Of a stretch of 7,232 bases of DNA, positions 1 to 5,841 are shown one piece after another. Each line of letters begins with the position of its first letter. Positions within the stretch are counted from its first letter, which is position 1. Source of the DNA: Streptosporangiaceae bacterium. GTDB lineage: Bacteria > Actinomycetota > Actinomycetes > Streptosporangiales > Streptosporangiaceae. The stretch is taken from the NCBI GenBank assembly GCA_030052355.1, contig JASIGS010000354.1:1-7232 (forward strand), in the 5' to 3' direction. The notes below the pieces were generated by a model. It saw only the letters and a list, made by a program, of their open reading frames with translations. It did not search any database and was not told where the DNA came from. Both the position numbers and the translations under genes were made by a program.

Positions 1-620
1 CGGAACCAGATCGACAGCCAGATGAGCGGCGGGAAGCCGGCCATCACCACCAGCGCCAGCTGCCAGTCGAGCAGCAGCATGCCGCCGCCGACGAGGATCA
101 GCGAGAGCAGGGCCGATACCAGCGCGGCCAGGCTCTCGTCGAACATGTCAGAGATCGAGTCGATGTCCGAGACCTGCCGCGAGATCACCCGCCCCGAGGT
201 GTAGAGCTCGTGGAACGAGACCGGCAGCGCCTGGAACTGGGCGAACAGGCGCCGGCGCAGCTCGAGCACGACGCCGGCGCCCAGCTTGCCGATGCCCGCG
301 ATATAGGAACGAGTCGCTGCCGCCTGGACGATCACCGTGATGGCGAAAGCGACGATGATCAGTGCCAGCGGCCCTGCGTTGTGGGTCTTGTCGAGCTTCG
401 GGATGTCGTCGATGCCGATGCCGACCAGCCACGGGCCCGCAAGCACGGCGAGCTGGGTGGCGACGATCAGCAGGAAAATCGTCGTGACCAGCCGTCTGTA
501 CGGCTGGAGCAGGCTGCCGAGCAGCCGCCGGGAACGGCGCCGGAGGAACGTGCTCAGCTTGCCGGTGATCTCGTCTTCCTGCTCGGAGGCAATGCCCCGC
601 CAGGCGTCCTGCTCGCTCAT
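1..620 (-). CDS. ABC exporter half-transporter, N-terminal membrane domain (partial, C-terminus off the left edge)
   Basis: Reading from the ATG at 620-618 toward position 1 gives 206 codons with no stop, so only the N-terminal part of an ABC type-1 exporter is present. A cytoplasmic, Arg-rich N-terminus (residues 26-43) precedes hydrophobic segments at about 45-68, 84-105, 162-184 and 187-206. The run around residues 119-153 (LRRRLFAQFQALPVSFHE, then the SGRVISRQVSDID stretch) is the usual intracellular-loop signature of this fold, as in other exporter half-transporters. The ATPase domain should lie beyond the left edge. Its ATG overlaps the TGA of the preceding ABC gene (ATGA, 620-617), so translation is probably coupled and the two proteins probably form a heterodimer. 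The substrate cannot be told from the sequence. In such pairs the second subunit often carries the canonical catalytic glutamate, but that region is not visible here. Confidence 0.9.
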   Translation of the reverse strand, partial: MSEQDAWRGIASEQEDEITGKLSTFLRRRSRRLLGSLLQPYRRLVTTIFLLIVATQLAVLAGPWLVGIGIDDIPKLDKTHNAGPLALIIVAFAITVIVQAAATRSYIAGIGKLGAGVVLELRRRLFAQFQALPVSFHELYTSGRVISRQVSDIDSISDMFDESLAALVSALLSLILVGGGMLLLDWQLALVVMAGFPPLIWLSIWF

Positions 621-2539
621 CGCTGCGCCCCCGCCGCCGCTAGCCCGCCGTGCTGGTCGTCCGCGCTCATCAGCTCCCGGTAGTGCGGGTCGGTCACCAG
701 CAGTTCGTGATGGGTGCCGACCGCGGCGATGACGCCGTCGCGCAGCAGCGCCACCCGGTCGGCGAGCAGCACAGTGGAGGGGCGGTGCGCCACTACCAGC
801 GCTGTGCTGGTGGTCAGCACCTCGGCCAGCGCGGCGGTGACCTTCGCCTCGGTGTGCACGTCAAGCGCGGACAGCGGATCGTCAAGCAGCAGCACCTGTG
901 GCCGCGCCAGGATCGCCCTGGCCAGCGCCACCCGCTGACGCTGGCCGCCGGACAGCGCCATGCCCTGCTCGCCGATCCTGGTGTCGAGGCCCCACGGCAG
1001 GTCGGCGATGAACTCGGCCTGCGCCGCGTCCAGAGCCGCCAGGATGTCTTCCTCGGAGGCGTCCTGGACGCCGAAGCTGACGTTCTCCCGCACACTGGCC
1101 GAGAACAATGTCGGGTCCTCGAAGGCGCACCCGACCCGGGTGCGCAGTTCGGGCAGCGGAAGATCCCTGACGTCGGTGCCGTCCAGCGTGATGACGCCCG
1201 AGGTGACGTCGGCCAGGCGCGGCACCAGTTGCAGCAGCGTCGTCTTGCCCGAGCCGGTCGTCCCCACGAGGGCAACCGTCTCGCCTGGCCGCAGGTCCAG
1301 GCTGACGCCGCGCAGCACCGGTGCAGGCGCCTCCGGGTAACTGAACCAGACCCGGTCGAAGACGAGATGCCCCGCGGTCGCGGGCCGGCTCGCCGCTCGC
1401 CGCGGCTCGGCTGGCGCAGTCGCCGCGACGGCCTTGCTGAATACAGCCTTCCCCGCGAGCAGGCCGGGGCGGTCCGGCTCGTCGGTCGCGTTCCTAGCAG
1501 GATCGGAAATCGCGGGCGCGGTGTCGAAGATCTCGTAGATCCGCTGCGCGCCGGTCGCAGCCTCCTGCCCGGTCGCGAGGATGAAGCCCATCGCCTCGAT
1601 CGGCCATATGAGCAGCAGTGTCAGCGTGACGAACGCCACGAGGCCACCAAGGCTCAGCTCGTGCCGGCTCACGGCGAGGGCACCGAGCAGCAGCAGCAGG
1701 CCGACGACGGCGTTAGGGACCATGTCGAGGCCGGCCCAGAAGGTGCCGCGCAGCCTGGCCTTTGCGACCTGCGTCCGATAGACCACCGTGGACTTATCCC
1801 GGTGGCGTGCCTGCGCCTCGTTCCGGCGGCCGAGCGACTTGAGCACGCGGATGCCGGCCGCCGCCTCCTCGACGTAGGTGGCGAGGTCGCCGGTCTGATC
1901 CTGGAACCGCCGCGACAACACCCGGTACCGCTTCTCGAACCGCAGGCACAGGGCACTGACCGGCAGGAACACGAATCCGGTGATCAGCCCGAGCCACCAG
2001 TTCATGTCGATCAGCACCCCGACGATCAGCAGGAACGTCCAGATGTTCGTGATGAAGAACACGACGCCGAAGCCGGCGAACCGGCGGATCGTCGCCAGGT
2101 CGTTGATGGCGCGGGAGAGCAGTTGGCCGGACTGCCAGGAATCGTGGAAGGCGGGCTCGAGCTTCTGGAGGTGATGGTAGAGATCGTCGCGGATCGTCTT
2201 CTCCATGCCCGCGACCGCCGAGGACAGCGACCACCTGCGGAGGAAGTTCAGACCTGCCTGGAGCGAGCCGAGGGCCATCGCGGCGATGCCGAGCGGCACG
2301 AGTTCCGACCTGACACCGCGGACCACGACGTCGTCGATGACGGATGCGGTGATGAGCGGTATCACGGTCTGCGCTGTCACCGCCAGGACGGCGGCCACGA
2401 TCGTGAGGATGAGGCCCGCGTAGTACGGGCGCAGGTACTCGCGTATGCGCCACAGCGCCTGTGCGGGAGTTTGCGCTGGGGCCTCGGTTTGCGTCTGAAC
2501 CTGGGCATGCGGCGGCGCAGGTGCGGTGGTGGGGGGCAT
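617..2539 (-). CDS. ABC exporter half-transporter (membrane domain fused to ATPase), probable degenerate-site subunit
   Basis: This 640-aa protein has the full exporter layout. A Pro/Ala/Gln-rich N-terminus (1-27) is followed by about six membrane segments (roughly 41-62, 81-99, 155-178, 182-200, 270-290, 300-320), a long Ala/Pro-rich linker (346-390) and an ATPase domain (about 391-640). ATPase motifs are Walker A GTTGSGKTT (426-434, Lys432), signature LSGGQ (529-533), Walker B LLLDD (550-554), D-loop SALD and H-loop His585. Two key positions are non-standard. The residue after the Walker B Asp is Asp554 instead of the catalytic Glu, and the Q-loop position reads FED with Glu474 instead of Gln. 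In known heterodimeric exporters such changes mark the subunit that contributes the weakly hydrolysing site. ATG 2539 is chosen because similarity starts soon after it. The open frame reaches 2782, but its upstream part reads as non-protein. No good Shine-Dalgarno precedes this ATG, and a promoter placed so that transcription starts at or next to the ATG suggests a leaderless message. The substrate is unknown. Confidence 0.92.
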   Translation of the reverse strand: MPPTTAPAPPHAQVQTQTEAPAQTPAQALWRIREYLRPYYAGLILTIVAAVLAVTAQTVIPLITASVIDDVVVRGVRSELVPLGIAAMALGSLQAGLNFLRRWSLSSAVAGMEKTIRDDLYHHLQKLEPAFHDSWQSGQLLSRAINDLATIRRFAGFGVVFFITNIWTFLLIVGVLIDMNWWLGLITGFVFLPVSALCLRFEKRYRVLSRRFQDQTGDLATYVEEAAAGIRVLKSLGRRNEAQARHRDKSTVVYRTQVAKARLRGTFWAGLDMVPNAVVGLLLLLGALAVSRHELSLGGLVAFVTLTLLLIWPIEAMGFILATGQEAATGAQRIYEIFDTAPAISDPARNATDEPDRPGLLAGKAVFSKAVAATAPAEPRRAASRPATAGHLVFDRVWFSYPEAPAPVLRGVSLDLRPGETVALVGTTGSGKTTLLQLVPRLADVTSGVITLDGTDVRDLPLPELRTRVGCAFEDPTLFSASVRENVSFGVQDASEEDILAALDAAQAEFIADLPWGLDTRIGEQGMALSGGQRQRVALARAILARPQVLLLDDPLSALDVHTEAKVTAALAEVLTTSTALVVAHRPSTVLLADRVALLRDGVIAAVGTHHELLVTDPHYRELMSADDQHGGLAAAGAQR

Positions 2540-2544
2540 TATCT

Positions 2545-2559
2545 GCCAGGTTAACTGGC
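2545..2559. promoter_or_regulatory. Operator-like palindrome overlapping the exporter -10 box
   Basis: GCCAG and CTGGC arms (5 bp each) flank a GTTAA centre, a 15-base inverted repeat. It covers the predicted -10 box (2548-2553) and ends 5 bases before the exporter ATG. Its position suits a repressor that blocks RNA polymerase. No regulator gene is in the window. The same half-sites recur in the opposite arrangement at 2721-2736 (CTGGC, 6 bases, GCCAG), in the upstream region of the divergent operon. Five-base arms are short, and these words are common in GC-rich DNA. Confidence 0.35.
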
Positions 2560-2577
2560 GTGCGGTAGTGCTGTCAC
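2548..2577 (-). promoter_or_regulatory. Candidate promoter of the ABC exporter operon (leaderless)
   Basis: On the minus strand, GTGACA (2577-2572) resembles a -35 box. It lies 18 bases from TAACCT (2553-2548), which fits the loose TAnnnT -10 pattern of actinobacterial housekeeping promoters. Transcription would begin about 6-8 bases further on, within a few bases of the ATG at 2539, so the mRNA would have essentially no leader. That agrees with the missing Shine-Dalgarno sequence. This is prediction from sequence only. Confidence 0.4.
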
Positions 2578-2772
2578 GTGAGTTTCGCCGCCGGTGGACA
2601 TGCTGCCTTCGCGCACAGTCTTCCTGCCGGCCTTCGGCTCTTTGGCGGGCGTGCAACTGCGCTGGGCCCGCGGACGGCGATTGCGGGGATACGCCGCAGG
2701 GTGGCGGACAGCGGATAACTCTGGCACTCTGGCCAGACGACGGCGCGCAGCGCTGCCGGAGTCCGGCTTTGC

Positions 2773-2778
2773 AGGGGG
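2773..2778 (+). promoter_or_regulatory. Shine-Dalgarno for the GTG start at 2785
   Basis: AGGGGG ends 6 bases before GTG 2785. This spacing supports that start over any internal ATG. A GATAAC sequence at 2714-2719 could be a -10 box for this operon, but I see no convincing -35 box at the right distance. Confidence 0.55.
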
Positions 2779-2784
2779 CCACAG

Positions 2785-3516
2785 GTGGAGTGCATCCGTT
2801 CGGAGAATCTGCCCGCAGCCTTTCAGGAACGCGTTCCCGTTTTAGCCGCCTACGAGGCGGGCGTCGAGGCCGTGTGCCAGCTGGCGGCGCGGTTCGACGA
2901 CGAGAGCTGGCGTGCCGCCACGCCGTGCCCGGAGTGGCGGGCGTTCGAGCTCGCCGGTCACCTGCGCTGCGTCGCTGACGACTTCCACGAGTACCTCGAC
3001 GAGGCTCCGGTGAGCCGCTACGCGCGCCTGATGGCTACTGGAGCGCATCCGGACACCATCGCGCGCAAGCTCGCCAGGCAGAACGCGGCGGAGCTTGCCG
3101 CGCTCACCGACGCCCCGCCCAGCGAGCACATACGAGCGTTCGCCGAGTCTGCCCGCCGGTACGCGGCCCGGCTCGTGCTCGTCTGGGACCTGCCGCACCA
3201 CCAGTACCGTGAGACCTGGGTCACCGTTGCCGGAATGGCCGGCGCGGCCTGCGCTGAATGGCATCTGCACGCCTGGGACCTGGCCAGGTCACTGGGCCTG
3301 GACTACCGTCCTGAACGCCCCGATGCGGTGCTCGCTGGCTGGATCGGCCTCCCGCACCTGCCGCTGCCAGGGGCGGGCCCGGCGTCACGGCATGGCCGCA
3401 CGGGCGACCCCTGGCAGGCCGTGCTCGCTGCGTCTGGCAGGCTTGCGTCTGGCCGGGAGCATGCCGCGTGGCGGGACGCGCTGGTGCGGCTCAAGAGGCG
3501 ATGGAGAATGCGGTAA
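2785..3516 (+). CDS. DinB/MDMPI-fold protein (mycothiol-dependent maleylpyruvate isomerase-like family)
   Basis: This 243-aa soluble protein has the marks of the maleylpyruvate isomerase N-terminal (MDMPI/DinB four-helix) family. The TPCPEW motif (46-51) precedes the first helix end, GHL with His59. EWHLHAWDLARSLG (from 158) carries the E-x3-H pair Glu158/His162. His59, Glu158 and His162 occupy the metal-ligand positions known in the family, so the site looks intact and able to bind a divalent metal. Characterised members use mycothiol to isomerise maleylpyruvate or act as thiol transferases; most actinobacterial paralogues have no known substrate, and this one cannot be assigned from sequence. 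GTG is the start because of the well-spaced AGGGGG. The PLP-enzyme gene begins 2 bases after the TAA, so the two are almost surely one operon, divergent from the ABC exporter. No gentisate-pathway gene is nearby, which argues against true maleylpyruvate isomerase activity. Confidence 0.85.
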   Translation: MECIRSENLPAAFQERVPVLAAYEAGVEAVCQLAARFDDESWRAATPCPEWRAFELAGHLRCVADDFHEYLDEAPVSRYARLMATGAHPDTIARKLARQNAAELAALTDAPPSEHIRAFAESARRYAARLVLVWDLPHHQYRETWVTVAGMAGAACAEWHLHAWDLARSLGLDYRPERPDAVLAGWIGLPHLPLPGAGPASRHGRTGDPWQAVLAASGRLASGREHAAWRDALVRLKRRWRMR

Positions 3517-3518
3517 GC

Positions 3519-4733
3519 ATGAAGCTCGACGTGGCGGCGGTCCGGGCCTGTTACCCGGCGCTGGCGGACGGCTACGCCTATCTGGACGGCGCGGCCGGCA
3601 CTCAGGTGCCGGCCGCGGTCATCGACGCGATGAGCCGAGCGCAGTCCGCCGGGCTGGGCAACGCTGGCGGGGCGTTCCCGGCCAGCGCACGGTCCGATGA
3701 GATCACGGCCACGTGCCGGGCGGCGCTTGCCGCGCTGACCGGAGGTGAGCCGGACGGCGTGGTGCTCGGGCCGAACATGACGACGCTGACCTACCGGCTG
3801 GCCGCCGCGCTCGCCAAGGACTGGCGGCCGGGTGACGAGGTCGTGGTGTCCCGGCTCGACCACGACGCGAACGTGCGGCCGTGGATCCAGGCGGCCGAGC
3901 GGGCCGGCGCCGTCGTGCGGTGGGCGGAGGTGGACCCCGTCACCGGCGAGCTGCCCGCGGCCCAGTACCGCGGGCTGATCACCGACCGGACCAGGCTGGT
4001 CGCGGTGACCGCAGCGAGCAACGTGATAGGAACGCGCCCGGACGTGCCAGCGATCACCGCGGCCGCGCACGCTGCCGGGGCGCTCAGCTACGTCGACGGG
4101 GTGCATGCGACACCGCACGTGCCCGTCGACGTCCGGGCGCTCGGCGCGGACTTCTACGCCACCAGCGCCTACAAGTGGTCGGGTCCGCACGTCGGCGCCG
4201 TGGTCGCAGAGCCCGCGGTGCTCGCCGGGCTGCGGCCGGACAAGCTGGTGCCGTCGCCCGACCGGGTGCCCGAGCGTTTTGAGCTCGGCACCCTGCCATT
4301 CGCCAGCCTGGCCGGGGTGGCTGCGGCTGTTGAGCACCTGGCTTCGCTGGGCGCTCCGGACGACGTGCAGGCGGGCACGCTGCGCGAGCGGGTGCTCGCG
4401 TCGATGACAGCGGTGGAGCGCTACGAGCAGGAGCTGTTCGGCGGGCTGCTCGCCGGCCTCGACAGCCTGCCGCACGTCACCACTTACGGTCGCGCTGCCA
4501 GCAGGACGGCGACGGCCTGGTTCACGGTGGCGGACCGGACGCCAGAGCAGGTCGCCCGGCATCTGGCCGACCGCAAGATCAACGTGTGGCACGGGCACAA
4601 CTACGCATGGGAGCTGGCCGGCGTGCTCGGGATCCGGGACTCCGGCAGCGCCGTGCGGGCCGGCCTGGTGCACTACAACGACCGTTCCGAGGTGGACAGG
4701 CTGCTGTCGGCGGTGGCCGAGCTCGCTGGCTGA
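3519..4733 (+). CDS. PLP-dependent class V aminotransferase-fold protein, 'cysteine desulfurase-like' (VC1184-type) family
   Basis: This 404-aa cytosolic protein has a fold-type I PLP enzyme layout. The N-terminal YLDGAAGTQVP motif (about 21-31) is followed by the GNAGGAFPAS segment. His115 in RLDHDAN is the likely ring-stacking residue, and Asp193 in YVDGVH should bind the pyridine nitrogen. Lys219 in SAYKWSGPH is the Schiff-base lysine. The C-terminal GHNYAWEL and RAGLVHYNDRSEVDRLL stretches match the subfamily named 'cysteine desulfurase-like, VC1184'. The only cysteines are Cys11 and Cys66; none lies in the C-terminal half, where desulfurases carry the persulfide Cys. True desulfurase activity is therefore unlikely; a lyase, epimerase or transaminase role is open. 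ATG 3519 follows the upstream TAA by 2 bases and begins at the usual family N-terminus. ATG 3501 in the same frame is an alternative adding six residues, with AAGAGG only 2 bases upstream of it. Confidence 0.88.
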   Translation: MKLDVAAVRACYPALADGYAYLDGAAGTQVPAAVIDAMSRAQSAGLGNAGGAFPASARSDEITATCRAALAALTGGEPDGVVLGPNMTTLTYRLAAALAKDWRPGDEVVVSRLDHDANVRPWIQAAERAGAVVRWAEVDPVTGELPAAQYRGLITDRTRLVAVTAASNVIGTRPDVPAITAAAHAAGALSYVDGVHATPHVPVDVRALGADFYATSAYKWSGPHVGAVVAEPAVLAGLRPDKLVPSPDRVPERFELGTLPFASLAGVAAAVEHLASLGAPDDVQAGTLRERVLASMTAVERYEQELFGGLLAGLDSLPHVTTYGRAASRTATAWFTVADRTPEQVARHLADRKINVWHGHNYAWELAGVLGIRDSGSAVRAGLVHYNDRSEVDRLLSAVAELAG

Positions 4734-4757
4734 CGGGTAGCTGCGCCGAGCCGGGGA

Positions 4758-4785
4758 AGAACCGCCCGTGTCGGTCGGCAACGTT
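4758..4785 (+). promoter_or_regulatory. Possible ECF-sigma-type promoter before the YidB-like gene
   Basis: AGAACC (4758-4763) resembles the GGAAC -35 core of extracytoplasmic-function sigma promoters. It is separated by 18 bases from CGTT (4782-4785), a common ECF -10 core. The first -35 base differs from consensus, and short GC-rich motifs arise easily by chance. Read-through from the upstream PLP-enzyme gene (86-base gap to 4820) is an alternative. Confidence 0.22.
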
Positions 4786-4813
4786 AGATGTACGTGCCTA
4801 TATGTCACCAAAC

Positions 4814-4819
4814 GGGGGG
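4814..4819 (+). promoter_or_regulatory. Shine-Dalgarno that decides the YidB-like start
   Basis: GGGGGG abuts ATG 4820 directly, which is too close for that codon, but lies 6 bases before GTG 4826. The protein from 4826 (MALSDIV) also aligns with the usual YidB N-terminus (MSLFDEV type in E. coli). ATG 4802 in the same frame has no Shine-Dalgarno. Confidence 0.55.
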
Positions 4820-4825
4820 ATGACC

Positions 4826-5215
4826 GTGGCACTCAGCGACATCGTTAACAAGCTCGGCGGCAAGGAAGGCCAGCAGGGAGGCATTTCCTCGCTGCAGCAT
4901 CTGGTCAACTCGAGCGGCGGCCTGCAGGGACTCACCTCGAAGCTCAGCAGCAACGGCCTCGGCAAGCAGGTCCAGTCCTGGGTGGGCCACGGCCAGAACG
5001 AGCCGGTATCCGGTTCCCAGGTGCAGCAGGCCGTGGACCCCGAGACGGTCAATCACATGTCCCGGCAGTCCGGGATGACGCCGGAGGAGACCAGCGACCA
5101 CGTGGCCAGGGCGCTTCCGGACATGGTGAACCAGGCCACACCGGAGGGGCGGATGCCGGAAAGCGACCCGTTCGCCAAGGGCGTCGACGAGGTCAAGCGG
5201 CTGCTGAAGCTCTAG
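4826..5215 (+). CDS. YidB/DUF937-family small protein
   Basis: This 129-aa protein is predicted soluble, with no signal peptide or membrane segment. The N-terminal part is Gly/Ser/Gln-rich. The core block, GLGKQVQSWVGHGQNEPVSG onward, followed by a helix-rich stretch (SGMTPEETSDHVARALPDMV) and TPEGRMP, matches the conserved YidB region of E. coli and many other bacteria. The family has no established biochemical function, so none is assigned. GTG 4826 is preferred over ATG 4820 and ATG 4802 on Shine-Dalgarno spacing and N-terminal alignment. The gene ends 27 bases from the stop of the convergent acetyltransferase gene. Its base composition resembles its neighbours. Confidence 0.85.
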   Translation: MALSDIVNKLGGKEGQQGGISSLQHLVNSSGGLQGLTSKLSSNGLGKQVQSWVGHGQNEPVSGSQVQQAVDPETVNHMSRQSGMTPEETSDHVARALPDMVNQATPEGRMPESDPFAKGVDEVKRLLKL

Positions 5216-5231
5216 CGCCGGTGCCGACGCT
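5214..5231. terminator. Weak hairpin between convergent genes
   Basis: AGCG and CGCT flank a CCGGTGCCG core, giving an imperfect inverted repeat with one mismatch at the YidB-like stop codon. It sits in the 27-base gap between convergent genes and might serve both as a terminator. It has no T-tract, and the usable stem is only about 6-7 pairs. Confidence 0.2.
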
Positions 5232-5242
5232 GTAGCCCAGGC

Positions 5243-5680
5243 TCAGTCGACGGCGTACCGGTACAGGCGGGTCTCCCGCTGCTTGAAGCCCACCTTCTCG
5301 TAGACATGGGCTGCGGCTTCGCGGGATGGGCGAGAGGTCAGGTCGACGGTCCTGGCTCCGGCCTGCTCGGCTATCCGGAGAGCCTCGCGCACCAGCGCCG
5401 TGCCGGCGCCCTGGCGGCCGGCGGCCTGGTCCACCACGACGTCCTCTATCCAGGCACGCAGCCCGGTAGGTATCGGGAACATGGCGAGGCTCAGGGTACC
5501 GATGATCTTGCCGTCCATGCGCGCCACCAGCAGGGTGACCGCGGGGGAGTCGGCGATCGTGGCGAGCGCCGCGGCGTCGAGCGGCTTAGCCGAGCTTGAC
5601 AACTGCGGCAGCAGCCTGCCGAATGCCTCGACGGCCTCGTCGGTGGAGCTGTCGAGCACTTCGACCTTCACCCCAGCCAC
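5243..5680 (-). CDS. GNAT-family N-acetyltransferase (single domain)
   Basis: This 145-aa protein is the usual size of a single GNAT domain. It contains strand beta4 (WIEDVVVD, about 77-84), the acetyl-CoA pyrophosphate loop GRQGAG (88-93), then a helix, LTSRPSREAAAHVYEKVGF (114-132) with Tyr127 at the position often used as general acid, and a final RLYRYAVD strand. The loop's first position is Gly88 where R/Q is usual, a mild departure that many GNATs tolerate. The LTS...R..A..Y...GF pattern is common in actinobacterial GNATs of unknown substrate; small amines, amino-acid-like molecules or protein N-termini are all possible. The start is GTG 5680, fixed by a near-perfect AAGGAGGT seven bases upstream. 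The gene is convergent with the YidB-like gene and lies 161 bases downstream of the tandem-GNAT gene on the same strand. Confidence 0.87.
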   Translation of the reverse strand: MAGVKVEVLDSSTDEAVEAFGRLLPQLSSSAKPLDAAALATIADSPAVTLLVARMDGKIIGTLSLAMFPIPTGLRAWIEDVVVDQAAGRQGAGTALVREALRIAEQAGARTVDLTSRPSREAAAHVYEKVGFKQRETRLYRYAVD

Positions 5681-5686
5681 GTTCTG

Positions 5687-5694
5687 ACCTCCTT
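5687..5694 (-). promoter_or_regulatory. Near-consensus Shine-Dalgarno for the GNAT start at 5680
   Basis: On the minus strand AAGGAGGT lies 6-7 bases before the GTG at 5680-5678. It complements the 16S rRNA anti-Shine-Dalgarno almost fully and is the strongest ribosome binding site in the window. In the same gap, a GC hairpin (GCGGC, 5 bases, GCCGC, 5710-5724) and a pair of CCGCGG words (5697-5702, 5721-5726) add possible leader structure of uncertain meaning. Confidence 0.75.
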
Positions 5695-5841
5695 ATCCGC
5701 GGGGCCGCAGCGGCGCCGGGCCGCGGTGGCTCCGGGGCTATGCGGCTACCGACGGAACCCTACCCGGGCCCTCCCCGGCGGCTCGCCCTGCGTCGCGTGC
5801 TGTTGATATGGACGCGCGCCGGGTCGCCGCGGTTGGCGGAC

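Noticed and set aside
650..2554. 634-codon open frame on the plus strand opposite the ABC exporter gene
   Set aside because: It is antisense to a gene with all ABC motifs. Its translation is rich in Arg, Gln, Asp and His with no recognisable domain, which is typical of the mirror frame of GC-rich coding DNA.
2540..2782. Extension of the ABC exporter frame upstream of ATG 2539
   Set aside because: The added 81 residues are Arg/Cys/Pro-rich without similarity to exporter N-termini, and they would cover the palindrome and predicted promoter.
3303..4832. 509-codon open frame on the minus strand opposite the PLP-enzyme gene
   Set aside because: It is the antisense shadow of a well-supported gene: no domain, His/Arg/Pro-rich composition and no Shine-Dalgarno.
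5697..5726. CCGCGG pair and GC hairpin as a terminator between the two GNAT genes
   Set aside because: CCGCGG is self-palindromic and common at this GC content, inner bases do not pair, and there is no T-tract.
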